A DNA stretch of 14,849 bases from Actinomycetes bacterium (GCA_023417985.1 JAEZDV010000294.1:1-14849), one strand, 5' to 3'; shown: positions 6,608 to 14,368, counted from the stretch's first letter. Numbers and translations are program-made. The notes: generated by a model from the sequence alone, not told the origin.

Positions 6608-7738
6608 TCACATTTCCGCGTCCGGCAGGAGCCGTACCTCGTGGTCTTGCGCGTCGGGCGCCGAGAACTTCAGTAGCCGCATCCCTTCCGCCTCGATCGC
6701 GGACCGGTTCGCGCTGCTGAGCCGCCGCCACGGTGTGACCTCGAGCGTCGCCGAGCGTCGATCCGCAGCGCGGCGGACCGATCCCGCGACCGTCCCGCCG
6801 ACGAGAACGGCCGCGTGCACGATGCCGTTCTTCGTCACGAGGCGGCGACGATCGGCGTCGGACACGAGCCGGGTGCGGTCGGCGTGGGAGAGCAACACGT
6901 TGTCGTACTGCGCGAGGATGCGGACCGGCGCCGGCGTGGACGAGTCGGGACGCGGAGCCTCCGGCAGGTCGAACAGTTCGGCGCCGTTCTCGGCGCGGAA
7001 AACCACCAGTTCGGGGCGGAGTGCGTCGAAGATCTCGCCGAGCCCTCCAAGGCCCGACCACGCCTGCGCATCCCGTACGCTCGCGGGGCCGAACGCGGCC
7101 AGGTAGCGGCGCACGAGCGCCGCCGGTTCCGGAACCCGCGACGTGAGCGGAGCGCTGCCGTGTCCGATCCAATGGTCGAGGAGCGTGAGGCGAGGCTGAC
7201 CGGCCCTCCCCCACAGCCCGCGCGGGGGAACCTGCACCAGCGGAAGCAATCCTCGTACCGCGTAGGCGAGGTCACGCGGGTCGTGCCCGGGGAAATGCCC
7301 GGCGAGCAGCGACCCCAGTTCCTGCGGGGTCCGCGGCGCGTCGCGCACGAGTTCCCCTGCACGCGTGGCGAGCGCCGTGTGGTCGATGCCGGCGAGTCCG
7401 GCGGCGTGTTGTGCGTCGGTGCGCAGCGCGCGGGTCAGCAGCGGCTGCACCCACGGCCGCAGGGCAAGGGCGTCGGAGGCGGTCACCGCAAAGACGGTGC
7501 CGCGCATCAGGGCGATTCGGACGACCGTACGGGAGGCGAGCAGGTCCGAGAGCCGGTCGGGGGTGAATCCGCGCATCCGGGTCCACAACGCGTAGTACGG
7601 CGGCTCGGGCGCCTGCGCCTGAAGGCCGATCAGGTGCTCGAGCATCTCGGCCGCAGAGAGGTCGCTGCGCCGCAGCAGGTGCTGGCGGGCGAGGGTTGCG
7701 CGACCGAGTTCGCGAACGGTGAGGATCCGGGTCGTCAC
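6608..7738 (-). CDS. AlkZ-like winged-helix DNA glycosylase candidate (HTH_42 family)
   Basis: The 376-residue protein belongs to the winged-helix family that includes AlkZ and YcaQ (AlkX), monofunctional glycosylases that remove bulky alkylated bases and unhook interstrand crosslinks. The N-terminus TTRILTVRELGRATLARQHL is typical. LQAQ (39-42) contains Q40-A41-Q42, matching the catalytic Q-x-Q of AlkZ rather than the Q-x-D of YcaQ. A further typical block is RILAQYDNVLLSHADRTRL (288-306), followed by a short C-terminal beta region. GTG 7738 is preferred because family members start just before T-R-x-L-T; GTG codons at 7768 and 7783 are alternatives and no strong ribosome site decides. No secondary-metabolite cluster is nearby, so general alkylation repair is more likely than self-resistance. 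Catalysis is inferred. Confidence 0.8.
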   Translation of the reverse strand: MTTRILTVRELGRATLARQHLLRRSDLSAAEMLEHLIGLQAQAPEPPYYALWTRMRGFTPDRLSDLLASRTVVRIALMRGTVFAVTASDALALRPWVQPLLTRALRTDAQHAAGLAGIDHTALATRAGELVRDAPRTPQELGSLLAGHFPGHDPRDLAYAVRGLLPLVQVPPRGLWGRAGQPRLTLLDHWIGHGSAPLTSRVPEPAALVRRYLAAFGPASVRDAQAWSGLGGLGEIFDALRPELVVFRAENGAELFDLPEAPRPDSSTPAPVRILAQYDNVLLSHADRTRLVSDADRRRLVTKNGIVHAAVLVGGTVAGSVRRAADRRSATLEVTPWRRLSSANRSAIEAEGMRLLKFSAPDAQDHEVRLLPDAEM

Positions 7739-7800
7739 GGGTTCGACTGTTCCACGAACCACCGACACCCAGGATTGCCCCACAGCGCCTCACAGCCCGG

Positions 7801-7806
7801 TACCGT
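7801..7806 (+). promoter_or_regulatory. Leaderless -10 element TACCGT of the ParB-like gene
   Basis: This TANNNT hexamer ends 6 nt before the ATG at 7813, the same spacing as at the SUFU and Eis-like genes. GAGGA directly abuts the ATG and is too close to act as a normal ribosome site, which also favours a leaderless transcript. Confidence 0.4.
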
Positions 7807-7812
7807 CGAGGA

Positions 7813-8658
7813 ATGGCGCGCGACACCGGGTTTCCGGTTTCCGATGCCGGCGACGATTTCGCCCGGCAGCGTCGCCGCGCCGAGTACGCCCGGCTGATCG
7901 CCAGGCTGCGACGCGAGCCCGACGACGTCAACACCGTTCTGCCGTTCGACGAGGTGGTCCGTGCGCTCGGCAGAGTCGGCGAACGCCGCCTCGGTCTCCA
8001 GGTCATCGAGGTCTCGTCCATCGTGGGCAGCGTGGACCGCACCGACGACTTCGATCGGCGGTTCCGTCCCACTTCGGCCCGGCTGCGTCAGCGCTGGGAG
8101 AGGATCGCCGTCGCCCGCAGACGAGGCGAGGCGATGCCGCCGATCTCGGTGTATCGGATCGGGTCGATGCATTTCGTGCAGGACGGCCACCACCGCGTGT
8201 CGATCGCCTACGCGCAGCACGACCGCACCATCGACGCCTACGTCACCGAGATCATCACCAAGATCTCCGCCGAGGGCATCACCGTGCAGTCGGATCTCGT
8301 CCACAAGGACCACTACCGGATGTTCTGCAGCCGCGTCCCCTTGCCCGGTCCCGCTGCGGATTCCGTGCGGGTCACCGACCCTTGGGATTACGCCGAACTC
8401 GCCGAAGCCGTCGAAGCGTGGGGATTCCGGCTGATGCAGGACCTCGGAGAGTTCCTCACCCGCGAGGACGTCGCCGGACGCTGGTACGAGGAAGAGTTCG
8501 TGCCTGTGGTTGCGCTGGCCCGGGCCGCCGACATGCTGCCGAACCGGACGGACGCCGAGGTCTACCTCTGGATCGCACGCGAACGCTATCGCCTCGTGCG
8601 CCGCCATGTCTGGAACGACGACATCGTGGAGAAACTGCGGCGACAGTCTCCCCGATGA
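7813..8658 (+). CDS. Stand-alone ParB/sulfiredoxin-fold protein
   Basis: The 281-residue protein has a ParB N-terminal-like core at about 64-146: the strand LQVIEVSSIVGS (62-73), an arginine-rich helix (82-104), ISVYRIGSMHFVQDGHHRVSIA (111-132) with DGHHR at the place of the ParB nucleotide-binding G-x-R-R loop, then DAYVTEI. Residues 147-281 form an alpha-rich region with no motif I recognise. True chromosomal ParB has a different length, carries a helix-turn-helix and sits beside parA near the origin; none of that applies here. Homologues are often labelled ParB-like, but the role is unknown. It is divergent from the AlkZ-like gene (74-nt gap) and ends 24 nt from sugC, which runs the other way. 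Confidence 0.75.
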   Translation: MARDTGFPVSDAGDDFARQRRRAEYARLIARLRREPDDVNTVLPFDEVVRALGRVGERRLGLQVIEVSSIVGSVDRTDDFDRRFRPTSARLRQRWERIAVARRRGEAMPPISVYRIGSMHFVQDGHHRVSIAYAQHDRTIDAYVTEIITKISAEGITVQSDLVHKDHYRMFCSRVPLPGPAADSVRVTDPWDYAELAEAVEAWGFRLMQDLGEFLTREDVAGRWYEEEFVPVVALARAADMLPNRTDAEVYLWIARERYRLVRRHVWNDDIVEKLRRQSPR

Positions 8659-8682
8659 GCGGCAGTGCACCGGGAGTGGGCG

Positions 8683-9858
8683 TCACGGTCGGAGGGTGAG
8701 GTTGGTCCCGGTCTCCTGATCGAACAGCGCGACCTTGCCGGGGTCGAACCACAGGTCCACCGGCTTGTCCTTGGCCACTTGCGATTCGACAGGCAGGCGT
8801 GCCACCAGGGTGCCGCCTGCCACGTCCACCGACGCTGTCGCCGCGGCGAGTTCGTCGAGTTCCTTCGACCGAACGTCCGGGCCGTCCACCGTGAAGTATG
8901 CGAACTTGTCCGATCCCATCGATTCGAGGACGTCGACGTCCGCTGTGAAGGTCACGCCGTTCTCCCGCTGGGCGGCGTCGAGGAGGGTCGCGTCCTCGAA
9001 ATGCTCGGGCCGGATGCCGAGCACCACGTCACGGGAAGGGTTGTGCTGCCGCACCGTCTCCCAGCGGTCGTCGGGAAGCGCGAAATCTCCGAAGGCGGAA
9101 CACACCTTCCCGGATTCCAACTGGCCCGAGGTGAAGTTCATCGCGGGTGAGCCGATGAACCCCGCTACGAACAGGTTCCGAGGATTGTCGTAGAGGTCCT
9201 GGGGTGCCCCGACCTGCTGCACGATCCCGCCGCGCATGACCACCACCCGATCGCCGAGCGTCATCGCCTCGGTCTGGTCGTGGGTGACGTACACGGTGGT
9301 CGTCCCGAGCCGCTTCTGCAACCGGGCGATCTCGGTGCGCATCTGCACGCGGAGTTTGGCGTCCAGATTGGACAGCGGTTCGTCCATGAGGAATGCCTTG
9401 GGATTACGAACGATGGCTCGTCCCATGGCAACTCGCTGCCTCTGTCCACCGGAGAGGTTGGCGGGTTTCCGGTCGAGGTGCTGGGTGAGGTCGAGGATGC
9501 GGGCGGCCTCGTCGACCTTCTCCGCGATCTCTTTCTTCGGAAGTTTCGCCAGAGTCAGCGGGAACTCGATGTTCTCGCGCACCGTCATGTGCGGGTACAG
9601 GGCGTACGACTGGAACACCATCGCGATGTCACGGTCCTTCGGTGCCTTCTCGTTGACGCGTTCACCCGCGATCCGCAGTTCACCGCTGGAGATATCCTCC
9701 AGGCCCGCAATCATGTTCAGGGTCGTGGCCTTTACCCAGCCCGACGGCCCCACGAGGATGACGAATTCGCCGTCCGCGATCGTCAGGTCGACATCGCTCA
9801 CAGCTTTGGCGCCGTCAGGGTATTCCTTCGTCACCTTGTCGAGCACGATCTCGGCCAT
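8683..9858 (-). CDS. sugC: Trehalose ABC importer ATPase SugC with altered Walker A
   Basis: MalK/UgpC-type ATPase that should power LpqY-SugABC. The 391-residue product closely matches M. tuberculosis SugC. The Q-loop Q83 (FQSYALYPH), signature LSGGQ (135-139), Walker B AFLMDE (155-160), D-loop SNLDAK and switch H193 (VTHDQ) are intact, and an OB-fold regulatory domain follows from about 235. The exception is Walker A: residues 37-45 read GPSGWVKAT, whereas the family has GPSGCGKST or GPSGCGKTT. Lysine 43 is kept, but the glycine before it is valine and the Mg-coordinating Ser/Thr is alanine, so ATP hydrolysis is predicted to be badly impaired. ATG 9858 follows AAGGGG and lies 5 nt after the sugB stop. 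It is the last gene of the operon; no clear terminator lies in the 24 nt that follow. Confidence 0.93.
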   Translation of the reverse strand: MAEIVLDKVTKEYPDGAKAVSDVDLTIADGEFVILVGPSGWVKATTLNMIAGLEDISSGELRIAGERVNEKAPKDRDIAMVFQSYALYPHMTVRENIEFPLTLAKLPKKEIAEKVDEAARILDLTQHLDRKPANLSGGQRQRVAMGRAIVRNPKAFLMDEPLSNLDAKLRVQMRTEIARLQKRLGTTTVYVTHDQTEAMTLGDRVVVMRGGIVQQVGAPQDLYDNPRNLFVAGFIGSPAMNFTSGQLESGKVCSAFGDFALPDDRWETVRQHNPSRDVVLGIRPEHFEDATLLDAAQRENGVTFTADVDVLESMGSDKFAYFTVDGPDVRSKELDELAAATASVDVAGGTLVARLPVESQVAKDKPVDLWFDPGKVALFDQETGTNLTLRP

Positions 9859-9863
9859 GACGC

Positions 9864-10700
9864 TCACCCCTTCACAGCGCCGGACGTCAGTCCGGCGACG
9901 ATACGACGTTGGAAGATCAGTACGAACACGATGATCGGGATCGTGATGACCATCGCGGCTGCGGCGATGGAGCCGGTGGGTTCTTCGAACTGGGAGGCAC
10001 CGGTGAAGTTCGCGATCGCGGCCGGCGCCGTGATCGACCGCTCCGTCGAGGTCAGCGAGATCGCGAACAGCAGGTCGTTCCAGCAGAAGATGAACACGAG
10101 GATCGCCGCGGTGATGATCCCCGGCGCCGCCAGCGGGGCGATCACCTTCCGGAACGCCTGGGCCGGGGTCGCACCGTCCATCTTCGCGGCCTTCTCGAGT
10201 TCCCAGGGGATCTCCCTGAAGAACGCCGAGAGCGTGTAGATCGCCAGCGGCAGCGAGAAGGTGATGTACGGGATGATCAACGCAGCCCAGGTGTCGAACA
10301 ATCCGAGGCTGCGCATGATCTCGAACAGCGGGCTGACCAGGGAGATCTGCGGGAACATCGCGATGAGCAGCGCGACGCCGACCAGCACCTTCTTGCCCGG
10401 GAAGTCGAGACGCGCAACGGCGTACGCCGCCATCGTCCCGAGGATCACGGCGATGAACGTTGCGATCAGGCCGATCCCGATCGAGTTGATGAGCGCGCTC
10501 GTGAAGGCGTTGGTCTTGAAGATGCCCCGATAGTTGTCGAGGGTCCACTGCTGCGGGATGAAGTTGCCGTCCTTGATGGTGCCGGGCGGCTTGAACGACA
10601 GGCTGGCGATCCACAGCACCGGGATGAGTGCGTAGAGGAGAACGAGCACGTTGACCGCGGACCACGACACGGTCTTGTTGCGGGTGTCCGCCATCGTCAT
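9864..10700 (-). CDS. sugB: Trehalose ABC importer permease SugB
   Basis: Inner-membrane permease of the MalG type, partner of SugA in disaccharide import. The 278-residue product has six likely helices (first at about 13-34) and the cytoplasmic EAA loop E169-KAAKMDGATPAQAF (169-183), which docks on SugC. The C-terminus (FQRRIVAGLTSGAVKG) appears identical to M. tuberculosis SugB as I recall it. ATG 10700 overlaps the sugA stop codon (ATGA) and has GAAGGGA just upstream; a second ATG at 10694 is an equally placed alternative giving a protein two residues shorter. Coupled translation with sugA and sugC is likely. Confidence 0.93.
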   Translation of the reverse strand: MTMADTRNKTVSWSAVNVLVLLYALIPVLWIASLSFKPPGTIKDGNFIPQQWTLDNYRGIFKTNAFTSALINSIGIGLIATFIAVILGTMAAYAVARLDFPGKKVLVGVALLIAMFPQISLVSPLFEIMRSLGLFDTWAALIIPYITFSLPLAIYTLSAFFREIPWELEKAAKMDGATPAQAFRKVIAPLAAPGIITAAILVFIFCWNDLLFAISLTSTERSITAPAAIANFTGASQFEEPTGSIAAAAMVITIPIIVFVLIFQRRIVAGLTSGAVKG

Positions 10701-11647
10701 CGATTCCCTTCGTCCGACCCGGGCGCCGACGCACCGAACAGCTTGATGAACACGAACGCGATGATTGCGACACACACGAAGATCAGGACGCTGATCGCCG
10801 ACCCGATCCCCAGGTTGAATGCCTTGAACAAGTTGTCGTAGCCGAGGATCGACAGCGACCCGGTGCCGTTGGAGCCGCGGGTCAGCACGTAGATGTTGTC
10901 GAAGATCCGGAACGCGTCGAGGGTGCGGAACAGCAACGCGACGAGGATTGCCGGTTTCATCAGCGGCACGATGATGCGGATCAGCCTGGTCCACGCGCCC
11001 GCACCGTCCACCTGCGCGGCCTTGAGCAGGTCGTCGGGGACCAGGGCGAGCCCGGCGAGCAGCAGCAGGGCCATGAACGGTGTGGTCTTCCAGACCTCGG
11101 CGAGCACGATGATCGCCAGCGACGGGAGTTGGTCGGTGAGCGGAGCACTGCCGTCGGGCAACAGGTTCGCGAGGTATCCGGTTCCCGGCGTCCAGGCGTA
11201 GTACCAGCTGTACGCGGCGGCAACGGTGACGATCCCGTACGGAATGAGAACGACGGTGCGCACCAGGCCCTTGCCGAGGATGGTGCGCTGCATGACGAGC
11301 GCTATCGCCAGGCCCAGAACGAATTCGATCGCCACCGAGACGACGGTGATGCCCAGGGTGACGAAGAATGCCTGCCACCAGAAGTTGTCGGTGAGCACCG
11401 CGACGTAGTTCGACAGACCCACGAACGCCCGGTCGTCGGGGAAACGGAGGTCGTAGCGCTGCAGACTCAGCCACACGGCGTATCCGACGGGATACGCCGT
11501 CACCGCGACCATGACCAGAGCGGCCGGTGCGACGAGCCAGAGACCGAGGCGCCGCTCCGCCTTCTTCCCCTCGGACACGGCAGCCTTCGCCGGGCGAGTG
11601 CTGTCCTTCTGCCCGTCGCTCTGTGTCTGCGATTCGACTGCCGTCAC
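10697..11647 (-). CDS. sugA: Trehalose ABC importer permease SugA
   Basis: MalF-type permease of the LpqY-SugABC importer. The 316-residue product has a charged cytoplasmic N-terminus of about 33 residues, a first helix at about 34-60, further helices at about 95-120, 128-150, 177-202, 231-242 and 281-304, and the EAA loop L207-LKAAQVDGAGAW (207-219) followed by a proline (P228). The start is GTG 11647, overlapping the lpqY TGA as GTGA, so it depends on lpqY translation. It overlaps sugB by 4 nt at its other end. Nothing in the sequence suggests damage. Confidence 0.93.
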   Translation of the reverse strand: MTAVESQTQSDGQKDSTRPAKAAVSEGKKAERRLGLWLVAPAALVMVAVTAYPVGYAVWLSLQRYDLRFPDDRAFVGLSNYVAVLTDNFWWQAFFVTLGITVVSVAIEFVLGLAIALVMQRTILGKGLVRTVVLIPYGIVTVAAAYSWYYAWTPGTGYLANLLPDGSAPLTDQLPSLAIIVLAEVWKTTPFMALLLLAGLALVPDDLLKAAQVDGAGAWTRLIRIIVPLMKPAILVALLFRTLDAFRIFDNIYVLTRGSNGTGSLSILGYDNLFKAFNLGIGSAISVLIFVCVAIIAFVFIKLFGASAPGSDEGNR

Positions 11648-12987
11648 GGAACCAGCCCTTCCGAGTTGACCGCCTTGCGGACCTGTTCGGCGAGTTCGTC
11701 GACGGTCTTCGGCGGGTCGATCCGGTCCACCGGGTTGAGGGTGGAGGTCACCAACGTCGAAATACTTTGGTAGGCGGGAGAAGCCGGGCGTACGGCCGCG
11801 TTCTCGAGGCTGGCGCGCACCTCACGCCACGCCGGATAGGCCTCCTGGAAGACGGGGTCGTCGTAGAGCACTTCCAGAGTCGGCGGTACGCCGCCCGCGA
11901 CGGCGTTGTTGCGCTGATTCTCCTCGTTGCGCAGGCACGTCATCGCCTCGAACGCGAGGTCGGGATGAGTACTCGTCCGGGCGACGGCGATGTTGAACCC
12001 GCCGATGGTCACCTTCGCCGGTTCACCCGGGATCACGGAGGGATACGGCGCCGGAAGGAAGTTCTGCTCGCCGTCCACGGTGAGGACCGTGTTGCCGGTG
12101 TCCACCACGGTGACATTGCCGTTCTCGTCGATGAACGGCAGGTCGGCAGCGTTCTCCAGGATGCCCGGCAGCACGAAGGGCCAGTTCACCTCGAACGCCG
12201 TGCGGCCGCTCTCCATGCCCAGCCGGACCGCCGCTTCGTCGGCCTGGTTGAGAGACGGATCGGCTCCCGGGGCGGTCGCAACTCTCTTCATGATGTCGAG
12301 TGCGGTTACGGCAGCGTCACCGTCGGCAAGCGTCACGGTGACCCCGTCGTCGGCGCCGACGGACCCGCCGGCGCTCGCAAGGAGCGTATTGAACCAGACC
12401 ATGAGGCCCTCGTACTGACGTCCGGTGACCCCGATCCAACTCGGTAGCCCCTCGGACGCGAGACCGCTCGCGATCTCGATCATCTCGTCCCATGTCTGCG
12501 GCGGCTGCCCGTCCGGCATCAGATCCTTTCGGTACCAGAGCAATTGGGTGTTGGTGTTGAGCGGCGCAGCGTAGAGAACGTCCTGCCAGGTGGCGGATTC
12601 CAGAGGGCCCTGGAGGGTCCCTTCGGTCACGTCGGCCGCGATCTCGGGCGGAAGCGGTAGCGCCCAGCCGGCTTCGGCGAATTCGGCGGTCCAGACCACG
12701 TCGAGCGTCATCAGATCGAGGCCGGCATCACCGCCGGTGAGCCGCCGCGCCAACTGCAATCGCTGGTCGTCGGCATTCTTGGGGAGGGTCCTCTGCTGCA
12801 CCGAGTAGCGACCCTGCGCCTGCTCGGTGCAGACGGCCGCTGCCTGCGCGTACTGCTCGGCGCCGTCCGCTGCCGTATAGAAGCTGAGGACGGTCCCGCT
12901 GCTGTCGCTCCCACAGGCCGTCAGGCCCGCCGCGGCGAGCACCGTGACGGCGCCGGCCGTGACGTGCCTTGCCCACTTCCGTCGCAT
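11644..12987 (-). CDS. lpqY: Trehalose-binding lipoprotein LpqY
   Basis: Substrate-binding lipoprotein of the importer, anchored outside the cytoplasmic membrane. The 447-residue product starts with MRRKW and a hydrophobic stretch ending in the lipobox LTAC (22-25), so C25 is the predicted lipidated residue. The mature part is an extracellular solute-binding protein of the MalE/family-1 type. NWPFVLPG with its conserved tryptophan and TIGGFNIAVAR lie in the C-terminal half. In mycobacteria LpqY binds trehalose and close analogues; specificity here is inferred from the operon and overall similarity. ATG 12987 has GGAGG (12992-12996) 4 nt upstream. An 18-bp palindrome and a -10-like TATTGT lie in the 142-nt upstream gap. 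It is first in the operon. Confidence 0.92.
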   Translation of the reverse strand: MRRKWARHVTAGAVTVLAAAGLTACGSDSSGTVLSFYTAADGAEQYAQAAAVCTEQAQGRYSVQQRTLPKNADDQRLQLARRLTGGDAGLDLMTLDVVWTAEFAEAGWALPLPPEIAADVTEGTLQGPLESATWQDVLYAAPLNTNTQLLWYRKDLMPDGQPPQTWDEMIEIASGLASEGLPSWIGVTGRQYEGLMVWFNTLLASAGGSVGADDGVTVTLADGDAAVTALDIMKRVATAPGADPSLNQADEAAVRLGMESGRTAFEVNWPFVLPGILENAADLPFIDENGNVTVVDTGNTVLTVDGEQNFLPAPYPSVIPGEPAKVTIGGFNIAVARTSTHPDLAFEAMTCLRNEENQRNNAVAGGVPPTLEVLYDDPVFQEAYPAWREVRASLENAAVRPASPAYQSISTLVTSTLNPVDRIDPPKTVDELAEQVRKAVNSEGLVP

Positions 12988-13012
12988 ACCGCCTCCGCCC
13001 GCATCGCCGAGA

Positions 13013-13030
13013 CAGTGACTTGTGTCACTG
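13013..13030. promoter_or_regulatory. CRP/GlxR-like palindrome upstream of lpqY
   Basis: CAGTGACTTGTGTCACTG has perfect 7-bp arms and contains GTGA-N6-TCAC, the core of cAMP-receptor-protein (CRP/GlxR) sites (TGTGA-N6-TCACA). It lies 26-43 nt before the lpqY start and just downstream of a possible -10 at 13037-13042, a position that would favour repression. A LacI- or GntR-type sugar regulator could also use it. Confidence 0.5.
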
Positions 13031-13036
13031 GGTCCG

Positions 13037-13042
13037 ACAATA
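13037..13042 (-). promoter_or_regulatory. Candidate -10 TATTGT for lpqY-sugABC
   Basis: This TANNNT hexamer on the minus strand would place the transcription start near 13030, giving a leader of about 43 nt that begins at the palindrome. No good -35 is seen at 16-18 nt. Confidence 0.35.
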
Positions 13043-13081
13043 TCGCCCGCGGTCGTGCAAGCGGAGCAAAACGGGCTTTAC

Positions 13082-13097
13082 CCCCAGCGAGGTGGGG
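13082..13097 (-). terminator. Weak hairpin after the Eis-like gene
   Basis: CCCCA and TGGGG arms with a 6-nt loop lie about 33 nt beyond the stop of the acetyltransferase gene. A TTTT run follows only some 11 nt later, so termination would be weak at best. Confidence 0.2.
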
Positions 13098-13129
13098 CGA
13101 GCAGCGTCGTTTCAGTCAGGCCGGTTCGG

Positions 13130-14362
13130 TCAGAAGGAGGTGCCCGCGAACGGTGCCGGAGCCCAGGCGAACAGGCCGTCTGCCGTATGTACCGCGTCCG
13201 GATGACGCACCTCGACCCGTCCCGCTGCCGCGAGTTCGCGCCAGGTGACGCCTCCCAGCAGAACGGAGCCCAGTTCCGCCATGCCGGTCCGCAGGTCGGC
13301 CGGGTCACCGGAGCGTGCCGATCCACCGGCGGAGATCGCATAGGTGCCTTCGTTCTCCGGGAACAGCGGGTCGACCACGCCGACCGTCACCGTGCCCGCC
13401 CCCTCGTAGCTGCGGGCTGCCAGTGCGCGTTCGACGTCGAGGACCCGGAGCCATGTCTCGTCGCTCACCGACCGCACCCGGACCGCACGGTGGTCGCGCA
13501 GCAGCCACGGCATCGGGTCGTCGGTGGGCAGTTCCGCGAACCTGATGCGGTCTACGAGGTCGAGTCGCAGCAGGAATCGCAGAAGACCGGCGTGCGCCTC
13601 CGGCGTGGGCGCGAAGAAGTCGTCGACTTGGACGGCGGGGTTGTCACTCGAGAACCACTGCTGGGGGTCGGCGGGGACGGGCCGGTATCGCACGAACCCG
13701 TCCTCATGGCCTGCCTCCCCGTGCACGGCGACGTACTGCGGGCCGGGAGTCACCTTCGCCCGCAGCTCCTGCGAGGCCCACCAGCGACTCCACCGGTCCA
13801 GGGTTCCCGGGCGGGCAGGCAGATTGCGGGCGTGGATGCGCCGGAGCACTCCCCAGTGGCCGGGGCCGGACACGAGCCGAACGGACCCCCCCTCGGGCGC
13901 GCCGGGCCGCAGGGCCGAGCGGCGCACGTCGATCTCCGTCTCCGCGGACCACGTGGCGATGCCGTATCCGAATCGGCCGTAGATCGTCGCTTCGGAGGCA
14001 CGGAGAGTCGCGATCACGTCACCGCGGTCGCGGGCATCGCGAAGCTGCCGTTGCACCAGGGCGGTGAGCACTCCCCGGCGAGTGTGGCTGGGCAGCACGC
14101 CGATGTGCGTCACCGCCGCGTGCGGGACCCGCACACCACCGGGAAGAACGATCTCCCCAGAGAAGGCATCGACGGTGCCGGCGAGTTCGCCGTCGACGAA
14201 TGCTCCGTAGGTCCGGCCGGGTTCGAGGTAGTCGTCGATCTTTCCCGCGGGATAGTCCGCGGGCGGCAAGCCCACCATCGCGGTCCGGAACAGCGCCATC
14301 GCCTGGAGAAGTTCGGTCTCGGATTCGAGGATGCGTACTTCGGGCTCGCCGTATCGACTCAT
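13130..14362 (-). CDS. Eis-like GNAT N-acetyltransferase
   Basis: The 410-residue protein has the three-part Eis layout: an N-terminal GNAT domain, a second GNAT-like domain and a C-terminal sterol-carrier-like domain. The acetyl-CoA loop is VTHIGVLPSHTRRGVL (84-99). SEATIYGRFGYG (123-134) contains Y128, matching the general-acid tyrosine of M. tuberculosis Eis, and the last residue is phenylalanine (F410), matching the Eis terminal Phe whose carboxylate serves as general base. Mycobacterial Eis acetylates aminoglycosides and other amines at several positions; the natural substrate here is not predictable. The start is ATG 14362 with TAGGGT 6 nt upstream, suggesting a leaderless mRNA (AGGG could alternatively serve as a ribosome site). 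It lies 142 nt upstream of lpqY on the same strand, with separate control likely. Confidence 0.85.
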   Translation of the reverse strand: MSRYGEPEVRILESETELLQAMALFRTAMVGLPPADYPAGKIDDYLEPGRTYGAFVDGELAGTVDAFSGEIVLPGGVRVPHAAVTHIGVLPSHTRRGVLTALVQRQLRDARDRGDVIATLRASEATIYGRFGYGIATWSAETEIDVRRSALRPGAPEGGSVRLVSGPGHWGVLRRIHARNLPARPGTLDRWSRWWASQELRAKVTPGPQYVAVHGEAGHEDGFVRYRPVPADPQQWFSSDNPAVQVDDFFAPTPEAHAGLLRFLLRLDLVDRIRFAELPTDDPMPWLLRDHRAVRVRSVSDETWLRVLDVERALAARSYEGAGTVTVGVVDPLFPENEGTYAISAGGSARSGDPADLRTGMAELGSVLLGGVTWRELAAAGRVEVRHPDAVHTADGLFAWAPAPFAGTSF

Positions 14363-14368
14363 GTCGAG

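Noticed and set aside
7813..8658. Chromosome-partitioning ParB near the replication origin
   Set aside because: No parA, parS-like sites or helix-turn-helix region were seen, and the neighbours are unrelated to the origin.
8659..8682. Terminator between the ParB-like gene and sugC
   Set aside because: The gap is 24 nt with no convincing stem or T-run.
9859..10773. Upstream extension of the SugC frame over sugB
   Set aside because: Homology begins at MAEIVLDKVT (9858), directly after the sugB stop and an AAGGGG site.
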